Assembly (NCBI RefSeq): GCF_001522545.3
Contig: NC_031774.1
Location: 54,873,871 to 54,937,870 of the forward strand
DNA from: Parus major
Lineage: Eukaryota; Chordata; Aves; Passeriformes; Paridae
Length of the DNA: 64,000 nucleotides
Direction of reading: 5' to 3'
Shown: piece after piece, positions 25,328 through 38,759 of the stretch
Numbering within the stretch: the stretch's first letter is position 1
How the letters are laid out: every line of letters starts with the position of its first letter
Translations under genes and position numbers: made by a program
The notes under the pieces: model-generated
Database searches by the model: none
Told to the model about the DNA's origin: nothing
What the model saw: the letters and a program-made list of their open reading frames with translations, nothing else

Positions 25328-25440
25328 CGCCAGGTTGCTCAGAGCCCCATCCAGCCTGGCCCTGAACATTCCCAGGGATGCGGCATCCACATCTTTTCAG
25401 GGCAACCTGTGCCAGGACCTCAGCACCCCCTGGGCATCAG
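25328..25440 (-). mobile_element. CR1 fragment upstream of BRF1
   Basis: The plus strand reads GTTGCTCAGAGCCCCATCCA, then a 'GCCTGGCCCTGAACATTCCC' segment, AGGGATGCGGCATCCACATC and 'GGCAACCTGTGCCAG'. This is the standard CR1 3' region in reverse. It marks the upstream edge of the CpG island. Confidence 0.88.
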
Positions 25441-25477
25441 TCAAATTCATCAATCAAATTCATCAATCAAATTCATT
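25441..25477. repeat. 13-bp tandem repeat, three copies
   Basis: The unit TCAAATTCATCAA occurs at 25441-25453 and 25454-25466. A third copy that diverges at its end follows at 25467-25477. It directly follows the CR1 fragment. Confidence 0.9.
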
Positions 25478-25621
25478 ACTCAGATCTATTTAATCGTTCT
25501 GTAGTGCTGAGATGAAAGTTGTTGAGGCCTAATGAATTTATTTCATTACACCACTTTGAGCCCTGCCTGACAAAGGCAGCATCAAGTCGAAGTCTGGTGC
25601 TTTGAAGCTCTTGTTTATTAT

Positions 25622-26100
25622 TGTAGAATTACAGAATGGTTTGGGTTGGAAGGGACCTTAGAGATCATCCTGTTCCTATCCCTCTGTCTTGGACAAGGAC
25701 ACTTTCCACTATCCCAGGTTGCTCAAAGCCCTGTCCAGCCTGGCCTTGAACACTGCCAGGGATGGGGCAGCCACAGCTGCTCTGGGCAACCTGTGCCAGA
25801 GCCTCACCTTGGCCACAGTAAAGATTTTTTGCTAGTATTTAATCTAAACTTGCTGTGTCTCACTTTGATTCCATTCCTCCTTGTCCTGTCACTACATGCC
25901 CTTGTAAATAGTCTCTCTTCATCTTTCTTGTAGGTTCCTTTCAGGTACTGTAAGGCTACAATTAGGTCACCCCAAAGCCTTCTCTTTTCCAGGCAGAACA
26001 ATCCCCATTGTCCCAGGCTTTCCACACAGGAGAGGTCCTCCATGCCTCTGATCATCTTGGTAGCCTCCTCTGGACTTGCTCCAAGGGGTCGATGTCCTCA
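25622..26100 (-). mobile_element. CR1 3' fragment (about 480 bp)
   Basis: The plus strand begins TAGAATTACAGAATGGTTTG and carries reverse CR1 text throughout. On the minus strand broken readings give MIRGMEDLSCVESLGQWGLF and LEKRRLWGDLIVALQYLKGT followed by RLFTRACSDRTRRNG, the usual CR1 C-terminal segment. A second short CR1-like 3' piece may follow at about 26103-26160. Confidence 0.93.
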
Positions 26101-29100
26101 ATGATTCATAGAATCACTTAATCAAAGAACTTAGTTTGCATCCAAGTCATTGCTCACTTTAGCACTCAACCCACATGTAGCAAATCAGCACCATAACACA
26201 GATGGGAAGGAAGCTGAGCAGAATAGATTCTGTAGCTGGATGTTTGTATAGACTTCCATCTGTCAGCTTTTGAAATGCACAATTAATTCAGAAGCATAAA
26301 TTTTCACCTTATAAAACTCAATACTGTCAGTGTCTGTCTTCCACCAGAAGTCTCATGCTGCCAGGTATCAGGTGTAGACCTCCATGAACTGACCAGGTAC
26401 ATGGTACAAAATGACTTGTTCATTTAGAGGCACACTGGGGTATGCACTAAAGCAATATCTTTCCATCCAGAAAGCTGAGCGTCTTACAGGCCTCAAATTA
26501 TATCATTTGCCTAAAAATCTTAAGGTTCTGTGCTTTTGAAAAGAAAAATAGCAATATCATAATGGAGATTGCACCACTATGTACACAGTTTGTCTTCTTT
26601 CTTTTTATTCTATTCACAGAGGTGAATTTGTTAAAATAAGAACTTTGGCTCTCGCCAGATTCCTTCTGCTTCTGGAGGTTATTTCCTTCCTGAAGTTCCT
26701 CCTGCTGATGATGAGGTAATGAGTGCCACAGTAGCCAAGCATGATCTCACAAAATTATACACTGTGTAGATAATATCAGGGGAAAATTATATTCCTGATA
26801 AACAATGCCTGGTAGGCTCTGATGAAGGCCAGCACGAACACAAGAAATCCTGCAGTGAGCACTTTTGAAATACCTTTCCATTAAAAAGTTTCTTCTTACT
26901 TCACTTAGGCAGAGACTAATGTAGTCCTGTCCCATGACGTCTTAGGTTTTACCTTTGAAAATTTCTGGTGCTTCAATTAAGTGTGGCAAGACTTTTCTGT
27001 GAGTCCCAAACAAGTTCAGAGTGTTTCACTTTGAATGTGAGCAGCTGAGGGCCCTTGTGAAAGCCTAAGCTACCGCTGCTGTCCAAAGAAAGAATCTCAT
27101 TTAACGTTATACTGAAGAAGGATGTCTGTTTTAATTTTTATCTTCTTATAAGGTGAGGTTAATGATGATGAAATAAAATGGGTTTCCAGACCAGAAGACT
27201 TCAGTCTTTGCCTCTCATTCATGAAAGCTTTCATATACAATACCCCTTAAATATTTCAAACATTCCCAAAATATAAGTAATTATAATATAAGCCAAAATA
27301 TAAGTAATTTATCACCTCTGTATGTTCTTTGCCCTTTCTGCTTGCTAGAGGATTAACTAAACTTCTTTTGACCAATAGCATTGAGCCCGCTGAATGAATA
27401 ACACCTGGGTCAGTTCATTTAGGCTAAAAAAATAACCTTTTAGTAAATTTCCTAAGCCTGAGAGTCAGAGCTGGTCATTTAAAAACTTCTTTTGACAAAG
27501 CTCCTTTCCCTGCATTATTTTTCCCTTTTAGTTAAGAGGAGGAAAGGACCTGTTTTCCATTTCACCTACTCATATTTAATATCTTTTATTTTCACTCCTA
27601 AGTGTGAAAAAAGTGTTGATCAGGATGTCTGTTAGCCCAGACCGACCAATTTCCTTCCTGCTGTGCCTCCAAAAACATCAAATACAATCCACCTGTGGGT
27701 GTACGGTTTTGACATTCAGTTGTTGAGGTTTCAAAGAGAGGAACTGTTCTCATTTGCTTGAAAATTATATATATTTTTCCCTACTGGTCTTACAACATCA
27801 GGAAGAATGCAAAAGGGCTGTACAAATCCAGCCTGGAGTTTGAGGGAATCCTACTCTGCTCCTGCAAATGTGCAGCACAACAGGAAATACACCAGGGCAA
27901 GCTGATGACACGTTACTGTATTTCCACAAGAGATGGATCCTCCTCTGTGAGCATAAAGACTGGAAGCAGGTACTTCAGTGTCATATGGCAGAAAAAACCT
28001 GAGCCTTTTTGGCTTTTTCATCATAACTCAACTTTCTGGGCACTGAGTTTCCCAACACACCAGCCTGCATGGGAAATATTTTCATGTTTGAGGTGAACAA
28101 AGCTTAATCCCTTAATTTGGTCACCTTATGTGAGCATCCTCAGCTTTCTGGCATTTCAGCTGGAATTTTTCCTCTTAAAATCATGCCTAAGAGCATTGAT
28201 GAAGTCACTCAAGAAGTTCGAAAATGCACAAAACTTGAGGCAAAAGACAAGCAGAGGAAGCCTTTTTTGGTTTTGGACAGTCCAAGATAAGGCATAAACT
28301 ACACACTCAACCTGAAAATTTACACTTTGGAGATGAAGTCATAGGGTTACAAGGCAGAGGAGTGGAAAAAAGGATTTCGAAATGAATTAACCTAATAAGG
28401 TGATAGCAAGTGAATGCTTCCTTTTTTTTGCCTGTGTCAATTCAAACTGCAGCGTTCAGTTACACTGGTGATGGACACGAGGGGGCACCCAAGGAAATGA
28501 AATCGTCGAGGAGCTGCAGTACTCCCAAAGTTCAGGAAAATTTTCCATCTGTTTTCCTTTTTTGGGGGGGTCTGCATCTTCTGTAATTATTTCCTCACGT
28601 TGTTTTCATGACGCTCATCAATGAATGGTAATTGAAAAAGCTTTGGGGGAAACATTCTTAGAAGAAAAGATTTTGACATCTGCTAAATCACACCACTGCT
28701 GTCCAGAGATAAAACTTGATGGCTCAGCTTGATTCCTGAGTATGTGGCAGAGACCCCGTGGCTCTCCCAGTTACTTTCCCAGGATCTGTGCCTGGTACAA
28801 TTCTTAGTAAGTGAGGACAGCAGAAAGCACAAATTCTATCACTTAGAAAATCTGCTGAGAAATTAGCAGAGGAAAAGTCCAAAGATATTGAGCACAAAGA
28901 TCCAGAAGCTACCACCACCTAAGGAAGTCTCTCATAAACTCAGAGCTTTTTTGCTCTGAATATTTGCTCCTGCCAACACACCACTTGAAGATGCATGATT
29001 TGTCAGTGGATGCTTTTAAGAAGGATGTAAGCAAGTTAAAAATAGATGTGTCCTCCTGGTTTCTAGCAATCTGAAACTTAAGGATTCACCAGCTGAAAGC

Positions 29101-30100
29101 TCATATCCACTAGCAAACTTTTTATCTCTTTAATCAATTTTTTGTCTGTGTATGCTTTCAGTAACTACAACATCTGGCACTTTGAGGTGGATCACAGTAT
29201 AATTGGGTAGCAAATTAAAAAGTTTAAAATGGCCCAAACATTTTACTTGGCAATCCTGAGTTCTTGTGCTATAGTCAGTGGTGAAGAGCTGCTCTCATCA
29301 CACTTCTTTCATGTCAGTTGGGATTTTTTACTCCTGTTTTATAGCTTCCCTCAACAATGATCAATTCACAAGAGCATCTTCTTTCTCCAGATAAGTAGTG
29401 TGATGCTGATCAGACAATCCTAACACAAAATAATCTGTTCCTGTCATTTAATAGGATACCTTTTTAGTGAAACGTTGGTTATGTTCTGCACTGAATAACT
29501 GCAGGCCTCCATCACTTGGGGATATAAGCACAGGCAAATATTCCTGTAAAAATTGCAATACTGATTGTCTGCAGCTCTTGTATTCTGAAATTTATTTATT
29601 AAAACATTAATGGGTTCCTCACTCACCATCAGAGAACCATTCCAATCAGCCTGCCTGTTTCCAACTCCATTCCAACTGCCTGTTTAAGCAACTGTCTGCA
29701 TATGGAAATTGAACTGAAATGAGGAAATTCCTGATTACAGGTCTCATTTTTGTGTGCACACTTGATACTTTGATGCAAATACAACTTCTATATAGTCTAA
29801 AAATGAGGCCTTCTCTAAATATTGATACTTAAGAGCAGGGGTAAAAAACAGGGACTTGACACTGAATGGTTCTGCATACTCAAACACAGAAGCAAACCAC
29901 AGATCTCACAGAGAGTTCCTATTGTTTTCCCAAATTTGGAACAGAAAGCCAGAAATTCAGACTAAATGAGTTGGAAGCATCAAAAAGTAAATATGAGCCT
30001 CCTTTAGTTCTGAAGAATAAATTTTAAAAAGTAGCTGTGCAGTGGTTCATTATCTGCTTTAGCATCAAGGTAAATTCAATGCAGTAAATTCAGTGCAGTT

Positions 30101-30116
30101 AATATATATATATATA
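30101..30116. repeat. (AT)n microsatellite
   Basis: An alternating AT run of about 16 bp. It is preceded by an imperfect duplicate of about 15 bp (AAATTCAATGCAGT and AAATTCAGTGCAGT). Confidence 0.85.
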
Positions 30117-31038
30117 CTATAAACTCTGAAAAGTACCTGAGATAGTGCTGACCATTTATAAATTATACCCAGAAAGTTACAAATAGGATTAGGAGAAAAG
30201 ACAGCCACTTAAACAGAAGTTCACTAGCGTTGGATCAGGACATTAAAAACCCTGATGTCACCAGGCAGTACTGATAAATAAACTCTCTCTATTGGCATTT
30301 CTTTCAGAAGTCTGTCATAGCCAGAATGAGTGTGCTGCCATCAAAGAAGAGTATGCCAGTCAAGTTATTTAGGATCATGAAATGCTTGTGTGTCAACATA
30401 GACTCAAAAGTGTGTATTTTTTAATGTCATGAACCATTTGGCCATCAGTGACTCCCTTCAGACTTAAACCTGCAGCAATAAGAGAACATTGCTGCAGCCA
30501 CACTCAAGCCTCTGCTTTTACCAGCCTGGAATTGAGGCTGGAAGCAGGGTAAGGAACACAGTGTCCTCCTTCACACAGCCCATTAGGACCAGGGAAAGTT
30601 ATGATAGAGCAAGCAGCTTTGGTAAGTACAGGCTGGCCTGTGGGTGAGGCCAGTTCTTGCTGGTTTGGGTCATAGAAGACATCAAAGAATTGTCCTTTGA
30701 ATGAGCCGTGTGTCATTGCCTGCTTTTCTCACAGGAGAGTCCCAGTGCCTCAAATATGCCAAAGTTACTCAAGTGCCAAAGAAATCATCGGTCAAAACTG
30801 CAAGTTGCTGTCTGCTGTGTAAAGCTATGAGCAGGCTAAATAAAACCACCATTAGACTTAGAGAAGTCATAGTATAATAATTTTGCTGTCACTGGAGAAT
30901 TTTCAAGAATTTGGCAGATTTCCTAGTTTGAATTAGTTGATAAATTAGACAAGTAACATTTTTCAGAGGGCAGACATAAAAAGGCCTTGAGTAAATCAAG
31001 CTGTTTCATACCAATAATTTGAGTCAGCCTAAATTACC

Positions 31039-31069
31039 AAAAAAAAAAAGAAAAAGAAAAAGAAAAAAA
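31039..31069 (+). repeat. (AAAAAG)n microsatellite
   Basis: An A-rich run with G spaced every six bases, about 31 bp long. Confidence 0.9.
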
Positions 31070-33474
31070 CACTTATATTTTCTTTAAGTGTGGAGTTATC
31101 AAAGGGAAAATCTGCCAGTTTTCAAAATGAGACATTTATCATCAGCCTAGGTCTCAGTGAGTGCATTTTTGTTTTAATTATAAAATAGTTTAAGAGAAAA
31201 ATGCTGTGCAAGCCACATGTTTCCTTCCCACTCTTACCCCAAGGTAGGAAGTTTCTTAAACAGGATCCATCCCCAAAAAGGCCATCTTCCCATTTCTTCA
31301 GAAAAAAGACCATATCAGTAACACAAAGAGGGAATGCTGTCACCACAGCTGTGCCAATCTGCTTTATTCAGAAAAATGTACCCTCTCTCATCTATATTTT
31401 ACAGTTCACCTTACTTAGTTGGGAATTGGGAGCCATAGAACTGATGGTGTGAATGAGGGACAGGTCTGGAAATTAACACTTCCCTGGGAGGATCTGTTGG
31501 ATCACATCTCTTGGCTCTCTGTTTCTAGGTGCTGCAGATTCAGACTACCACCTGTCCCCATTAAAATCACAGTTTTGTGCTCTTCTTCCCCATCTCATGA
31601 GTTAAACATGTATTTTTTCCTGTAAATTAAAAGTGGGAATCTGATATAACAACATGCCAGTAAGATCTGGAGCCTTTGGCTTGCCCTTCCATTGTTTGTG
31701 CTTCAATCAGTCAGCTCACACCAAGATTATAAAAAACCTGACCCAGGAGTTTACAGTCTGAAGCCCAAATTGAACAGAGCAGTCAGCAGATTATGTATTC
31801 GACCAAACAATGAGGTCTTCAGTCCCTTTTTGAACCAGTTTTCATTACAGGGGTTATGTTTGTAACATATTGCTGAGAATTACACAAAACCATTATTTTT
31901 GAATTGGCAACAATGTTGTCAATAATGCAAGTTGTTAGTAAAGTGTGTATATTTATATGAGAGGTAGTTCAGACAGCTCTTAGCATGTTCAATTCCACAT
32001 CCACATGCATGCAACATTTCAGAAACATTTCAGAAAATGTAAAGCTTAACTACTGTATGCTTTCCTTTGGAAGAGAAAGCTAGAGAAGGATGTTCCCATA
32101 CATTTTCTACCTATGATATTTTACATATAGAAAGCCCCTACTGAAAGGGCCTTTATATATGATGTTAGTAGAAAGGATGTCCAAAAAAAGAATAAAATTA
32201 CAGCTTTGGCATTTGTAACAAATAAACTATCTTCCCTTCCTAGTTTATCCCATTCTAAACAGTAACTGTGGAACTTTCTTCCTAATAAAGCTTTAGAGTT
32301 ACTACCATGACTTCTCACCCATGCTACAGAAATACTATCCAGATGACCAAAGATTTTGTAATGCAGCAAGCTGCAACAAATATCCAGCTGAAACAGCAAT
32401 TTAGTGGACTCAGAGCAAAACCTAACTATTTTTATGGCATATAAAATTATGAGGAGCCTTTCCCAATATATACCATGACTAATGATCATCAGCCTGTACA
32501 ACAATGACACTTTAGCCACTCCCTCTGTGGTCACCTTTCATTTGCAATCATCAAGTCTGCTAAAAACAGGAGGAAAAATTGCAGTTTAAAAGTGAGATTT
32601 TATCAGCTTTCCCAGACAGAACCAGACTGAGAAAGAAGAGAAAAGGAAAACTTCCTCTCATAGTTGAAGGAGCAAATGAGCAACTAATAAACATTCAAAT
32701 TTAATAAGTGCACATATCCTGCTAACAAATTTTCTTTTGAATAACAGAACTGAAAGGTTGATATGGTGTTTTGGTTTTGGTTTGGTTTGATTTTTTTCAA
32801 AGAGTAAAAGTAAATCCCACAATTAAATTATAGCAATAATGAAAAAAAAAATTGAGCAATGTGCACATAAAGTTTAAGCTGGGAAATCGCAAGGCAAATG
32901 GTCATTTTCCAGTTTGGAAATAACATCCTAACCTGCTGATTTATGTTCCCTCCACACCATTTTCCACTTAGTGAAAACAACACTGGCCTGCATTGACAAT
33001 TCTCTTGAAAAGCCCATGAACCTTGAACAGCATTGCTGAAATCCTGCATTTCTGCCATAAGAAGCCTAGCAGCCTGGAGAGAGCTGATGTAACTGGACCC
33101 AGACACAGACCCTCCGTGTCATCAGAGCTTTGCTTTCCTGTCCTGACATGGGGGATGCTGGCATGCAGCACCCACGAGGGCACGGCTTGCCCTGTGGCCC
33201 CTGCGTGTCTTCATCCACCCAATCCAATGCAGCAGTTTCTGTGATTGAAGGTGAGACTTTTTCAGCCAAACTCCTCTGCAGAAGAGCTCACAGCACAAAT
33301 TCTGTGGTACCATGGCCTCTTTCCATCTGTACCTCTGCCCTCCTGCACCACCATCCATGGACAGCTACCTCTGCATCTGGGGTCTTGGAGGGAAAGCTAG
33401 GGTGTCATGGAGCAATGTTTTCTACCTCTGATTTGCCAGAGGGTCACGACCCATCAGAGTTTTCCACCATCCAC

Positions 33475-33873
33475 TGTTGTTAGAGGACACAAAGTAGGAA
33501 GCAAGGGTTCATATTACAGCAGCTCAGGTTTTATTTCTCAGGAGGCGAAAAGCTTTTATTTCAGGGTTTTTAACTCTTTTTATAAGGTGTTCCTATACAG
33601 GTTAACCTGACTGGTACAAGGAACAACACCTCTCTCATCCCATTGGTGGGACAAGAGAAAAAACTCTCAGAACATCTGTGTCATTGTTTTGAGAACTAAA
33701 ATCTTATTTACACAACAGTCTTTGAGAGAAAAAAGCTTCTTAAAAGACTTTCCCTTGGGAAACAGATCAGCCACTGAGAGCCTGAAACTCTCTCAGGCTC
33801 AGAAAATCATGTCCACAATCCACAACACTGCCACTTCAGCCTGTCACTGTCACATAATCCCCCCTAGGTGACA
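33475..33873 (-). mobile_element. Probable solo LTR of an endogenous retrovirus
   Basis: Read on the minus strand, this block of about 400 bp starts TGTCACCTAGG and ends CTAACAACA, giving TG..CA ends. It has a TATA-like TTATAAAAAG at about 33576-33585, then two AATAAA signals (33555-33560 and 33530-33535) in the position expected for the R region. No viral coding sequence lies on either side, so it would be a solo LTR. I found no clear target-site duplication, which keeps the call tentative; the ends may be off by some bases. Family unknown. Confidence 0.55.
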
Positions 33874-36800
33874 TTTCCTCCTGGATATTAGAGGTTTTGT
33901 ACTAGAAAAGGTCCTGAGAGACTGAAATTACAAAAACTAACCAGCCCTGAGGAGGTCTGTGCTGATCAGGACATTCACCAATATAACACTGTTGAGTCTT
34001 CTGGGAAAACTTGATCAGAATGGGAATCTGAATGTAAACAAATGACTACTTCTGGATTCTTCCAGCCCAGCAGGCCAGAACAGGTAAATATCTACTATCT
34101 CAGCATTCCAGCAACTATTATAAATACACAGATAGGTTTCAATCATGCTTACTAATACAAAAACAGTAAGGAAGGGAGTTTCAGGTATTGTGTTAATCAA
34201 CAGGTGCTAAAGGAATACAACCTTTTTGGAGGCAAAGCTTGGCATGACAGTCTTTTTTTTTCCATGACATGTACTAGAGAGCACAGAAACACAATCAGCA
34301 AGACCACTTTCTTGCTCCAAGTCTCAATATTTGAACAGATGAGTCACTGATACATGCTTCAGATATTCCTATGCTAAAACTAGGTTATAAGTCATATGTA
34401 TGAAATCTACTCCTGTGCTATAAGCTGCCTCTGACAGCTTTTTCCAAATACTGACCTAGAGAATGTCTGGTATGTTCAGACTGATCTAAGAAGTCTGGAT
34501 TTTATATTCATGATCCCAATTTATAAGCACATGTCACACAAATGGACTTGTCTCAGCACTGATTTCCAGAGCTAAGGAAAATGGAGCAACAGAAAAAATT
34601 TTGCTGGTCCATTGGCTGAAGAAGCCAAATTTCATCAGATGTATATGCTTCCATTGCATTAGTAAAGGGAAAATACGGATTTTTCTGGCAGCATCTGAGT
34701 ACAAAATAAAGAGTTCATGACTGAAACTGATAAATATGCACTATTCATTAGTACACACAGGGAGAAGTGTAGAAAAGAGCTGTTATAGGTGCTCTGATGA
34801 CTAAGATAAGGGTCTAAGATTGAGGAAAACTGGATATAATTGAAGGCTCTGACAGACTTTCTTTATGACCTTGGACTATTCATCAGATACTGCCAACCCC
34901 AAGTTATCCAGCTATACAATGAAGATGTGTTTAATTAAAGCCCCTCCACTCTATTTTGGTTGGTTCTCCTATATTGTTATGCAGAGACATGGACCAAGAG
35001 GGAGATTTCTTTGACCATGAAGGAGGGATGAGGTGTGAGAATCCTTTCAGAGATGAATGTGATTTGATCCAAGAAACAAGCAAAGCACAGCTCTAGCAAG
35101 CCTAGGGGCTGAAGGAGAGGCTTCATCCATGCAGGTGGCCTGGAGTTGAAGCTGGGGGACAGGGATTGCTGTTGGAAGAATTAGCACTGTAGGGACAACA
35201 GACCCACCTGGGAGGAGGGTGTAGGTTTTACTATCAAAGCCAAATTCATCTTCTTTGACTTAAATCAGGGCTACAATGATTTGCACCAGAAAAACAGCTG
35301 GTTCTGAAACTAAAATAGCTCCTTAGTTAAGGGCACGTTCCAGGACTTGGATCATCTTTAGCAAAGGAGAGGGGTTCGGTGTCAGAGAGTTTGACAGGGA
35401 ACATGGGAAAAGCTAACTGACCTTTATGGAGAATGTAGGCACAGGGAACCAGGGCTTAATCCTCAAAAAGCCCTGAGGTATCACTCTCATTGGTGCCAGG
35501 AAATTTGTGCCCCTCTAAACAGGCAGACATACTTACCAACAGAGCATACAGGTCCAGATGCCGTGTGTGCCTTGATTATTGCATATTACCAACCAGAATT
35601 TTTTTTAAAAACCTTTCAAATGTCCTGTTCAAACAAATCCAGCTTCATTTTTCAGAGGTCAGTAAAAGGAACAGCTCATTTCTTTGATGTAAATATTAAC
35701 CGAGTCTATTGAATCTGCTCTCTCACAGAATCACTTCTTTCTTGAAGAGAGTAAAATGATATGTTGTCAGACACAATGAATTTCCCTTTTGCCAAACTGG
35801 AATACCATCACTAGAGCATTAAGAGAATTGATCTGGGGTAGCTCAGGAAGCACTTTTAAAAAGTGCAGTATCAACAGCTTTGCCTTGTAAGGATGAGACA
35901 TACATAGATCTCTGAATTTCCTATAAACTTACTTGATTCCTTGTAAAACATTTTAATTATCTTGGCAAAACCACTAAGCCTTTATGGGGATGCCTTTGTG
36001 ACTTGTCTTTTTGAGATCCATCTCCCTCCTTCTGTTTCTTTTCCAGGTAAGAGCAAGCCAAGAATTACAGAGTTCTGTGCAATTAATAAAAGTGTCATCC
36101 CTGGACATTTTGCCACTGACATGGACCAGCTCCTGCATTTTGCTCACCACTACAAGTGCCATTGCACCGAGAATTATTGACATTGCCACCGAGGGGGCTA
36201 TAGCTGTGTGAGTATAAATAAGCACAGTGCTAGGAAAAGGCACTCAAGGATAAATAGCAAAGGTAGTGCATTGTGTGGGACCAAAATAACTCCATGCTGT
36301 TCACTGACAGTATCTTCTGCTGGCTGTCATGTACTGGCTATTTCCAGCCAGGGCCCTTGGCTTCTCCTGAAAGGCAAAAAGCATGTGTGGCTTCAGAAGC
36401 CATGGGGCTCCTCTCTGTCCCTCCAAGATGGTGACACTGAGAAGCTGGGACCCACTTACAAGTACACTGTGAGTAGCAGTGCTCGATATCCAACATCTGC
36501 CAGCATTTTCAGAGCTGTGAAGATCCCAGGTAAAATTACCAGCACCTGTATGGACTCCCTCTCTTGCAATCACAGGGTCTCTTCAGCAGTCCCCTGTGAC
36601 AGGGACCAGTTTGGGGGTTTCACCCATGCTCTGTACCCCCAGAGGAGGCTTATGGGTGCCACTAGAGAACTAAAACATACAAATTACCTCGTTGAGAGGC
36701 AGAAGCATGACAGAAAGATGTGGGCTAAGTCAGTTGGTGTATGTCCCCTCAATGCATCTCACCAATTTGGGTGAGCAGGTCTGTGGGTGTTTGGAACTGT

Positions 36801-38759
36801 GAGGGGAGAGAAGGATGCAACAGGTCCATAATGTCCATGTCTTGATGCAGTGGGGAGCTTGTGTGAGAGCCAGGGGTCCGTTCTGCAAACTGGGCCAATT
36901 AAATACCAATTTGAAACTAGACAAATTGGTGTTGAAAGAGCCACACTCCTGGCATGTGACTCCATAGATATTAATTCATCAAGGATGAGCTTGGCTTGGA
37001 TGATACCTCAGATAAGAACCACAGAGAAGTATTTTGTCAAAATACAATAAATAAACAAGTTCCTGATCTTCAATGGAACTGACAAAGATTCACATTTAGA
37101 ACTCACTGGAAAGCTAAAACAATGTTTTGGCATTTATAATGGCATTTGTAAATGTCCTCTTAGCACTTGAATTGTGTTATTTTACTTTACAAGCTACTAT
37201 TCCACTGATTCATTTTTCTCTTTGTTTGTTCTATTTTAAAGTAGAACATTATGGAGCAATCCAGAGCTCAAAGCCAATTCGCTGTTTTGCTCTCCAGGGT
37301 ACAGAGATGTTTATTTCAAAAGGAATCTTTTAATGATCTTTTCCAATTACAAAATAATGAAAGAAAGACAATTCTTATCCTGTATTAGTTATTGTATTAC
37401 ATGTAAGCCCTTTTAAGCAGTAAATTACTCATGATATTAAAGCTAGATTCCTGGATTTTTATGCAACTTTGCTTTGCTACCAGCCTTCTCCTCAGTGTAG
37501 TACATCAGTTTTCCCTTTGAAGAGAATGTTCCTTCTTGAGTGATATTCTAGTCATAACAGTCAGGTATTTCAGACTGTGAAGGGAAGGTCAAAAACTAAA
37601 AAATAATATAGTTCTGCTCATGCCAAGGGGATAGTAACACAGCAATCAAGCCCTGTTTGGAAATTAAATTAGAATAGCACAGAAGGCAATTATTTTAATG
37701 CAGATATGCTCTCAGCAAGGTTTCTCAACTTTATGTAGTCACACAACTTCTGCTGAAAGATTATACCTGGCACATTTGGACTGTCATCAACCAGTAGCTC
37801 AGACTTAACATTAAAAAGAAGTACTACTCTTCAAAGAAATTATCTAAACTGTCTATTTCATTTCTAATAGGCACATGCAGTTTTGTCCTGCTTAAAGTTA
37901 CATCCTCACTACAAAGTTAAGCTCAGTTCTTATTGGGTTTTGCTCCACCAGATTTCATCATCCAGAGAGATGGTTCAGAAATACTGTGAGTTCTGCTCCA
38001 GGACATTCATGGCTCCATGTTCTCAGTCTGCAGGGGATGCAGTGTCTTGCTTGTCCAGATACACATCTGCTGCTTCAGTCCTGGAAAATCTGTTTGTGCT
38101 TCTAGCCAGAAGTCTCCAGAGCCTTAAGTAGCTTCCAGAAAAACTCTTCTGCAATAGTGTTGAAATAAAAAATGTTAACATGTCCAAAAAATTGATTAAA
38201 CCCAAATTAATCCTGAAGCAGTTATGGCAGCCCTTCTGTGCATATGACTCTGCTGAACCAGCAACTGTGCAACATCTGAAGCAGCAGCCATTCAGGGACA
38301 AAGTAAGAGTGTACCAAGAAATCCAAGGTCTGCTTGGGCATGTTTCAGAGAGCATTTCTGCTGCTGACTCCTAAGTGGCAAGTCCTTCACTGCACTCTGC
38401 TGCCATTGCAGCCTCTGCCAGCTCAGAGAGACAAGAACAGATCCACTATCAGCTGCCACGGTTGATCATGTTGATGTAAATTCCATTTCAGAAAGGTGTC
38501 AGCCCACCTGGGACTCTTATTAGATCTGTTAGGGACTCATGAAGTCCTTCACCAACACCTTGAGTCAGGACAGGAAGTCCTGCAGTACCTACAGCACACC
38601 TGAAGGGTGGCAGATTAGAGTGGAATAGCAGAGTGATGCTTAAACCCTGTAATCTTCACAACCACGGGTTAGAGACCTTCCTGGCAGCTCTGGTTCCTGG
38701 ACAACTACTACTACCACCCTCTCATTTAGATTCCAGTCACATGGGTGATTCTGGGGGCT

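Larger units (their letters stand above)
24620..25330 (-). promoter_or_regulatory. BRF1: CpG island: BRF1 promoter, 5' UTR and exon 1
   Basis: GC content and CpG density rise sharply here compared with the AT-rich flanks, with many GGGCGG-type and CCGCCC-type boxes, and exon 1 lies inside. No TATA box stands out upstream of the ATG, as expected for a housekeeping CpG-island promoter. The transcription start probably lies between about 25050 and 25300, but the sequence alone does not place it. Intron 1 starts inside the island. A decayed CR1 abuts its downstream side and another CR1 fragment its upstream side, so the unique promoter segment is only about 700 bp. Confidence 0.85.
26110..33474. 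other. Gene-free stretch upstream of BRF1
   Basis: This is AT-rich DNA with short open frames only and no recognisable protein. Apart from simple repeats I see a weak internal duplication around 27268-27309 (AAAATATAAGTAATT twice). No CpG island or conserved-looking exon stood out. Confidence 0.6.

Noticed and set aside
24486..25493. 335-codon plus-strand open frame across the CpG island
   Set aside because: It is antisense to BRF1 exon 1 and the CR1 relic. Its Pro/Arg/Ala-rich reading is explained by high GC and lack of stops.
36146..36207. Cys-rich reading resembling a receptor ectodomain or EGF motif
   Set aside because: The frame is broken by a stop and only a few cysteines line up; I judged it chance.
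36208..36774. 188-codon plus-strand open frame
   Set aside because: No similarity to any protein I know. Its length is within reach of chance for 64 kb in six frames, and its frame does not join the upstream exon-like block.
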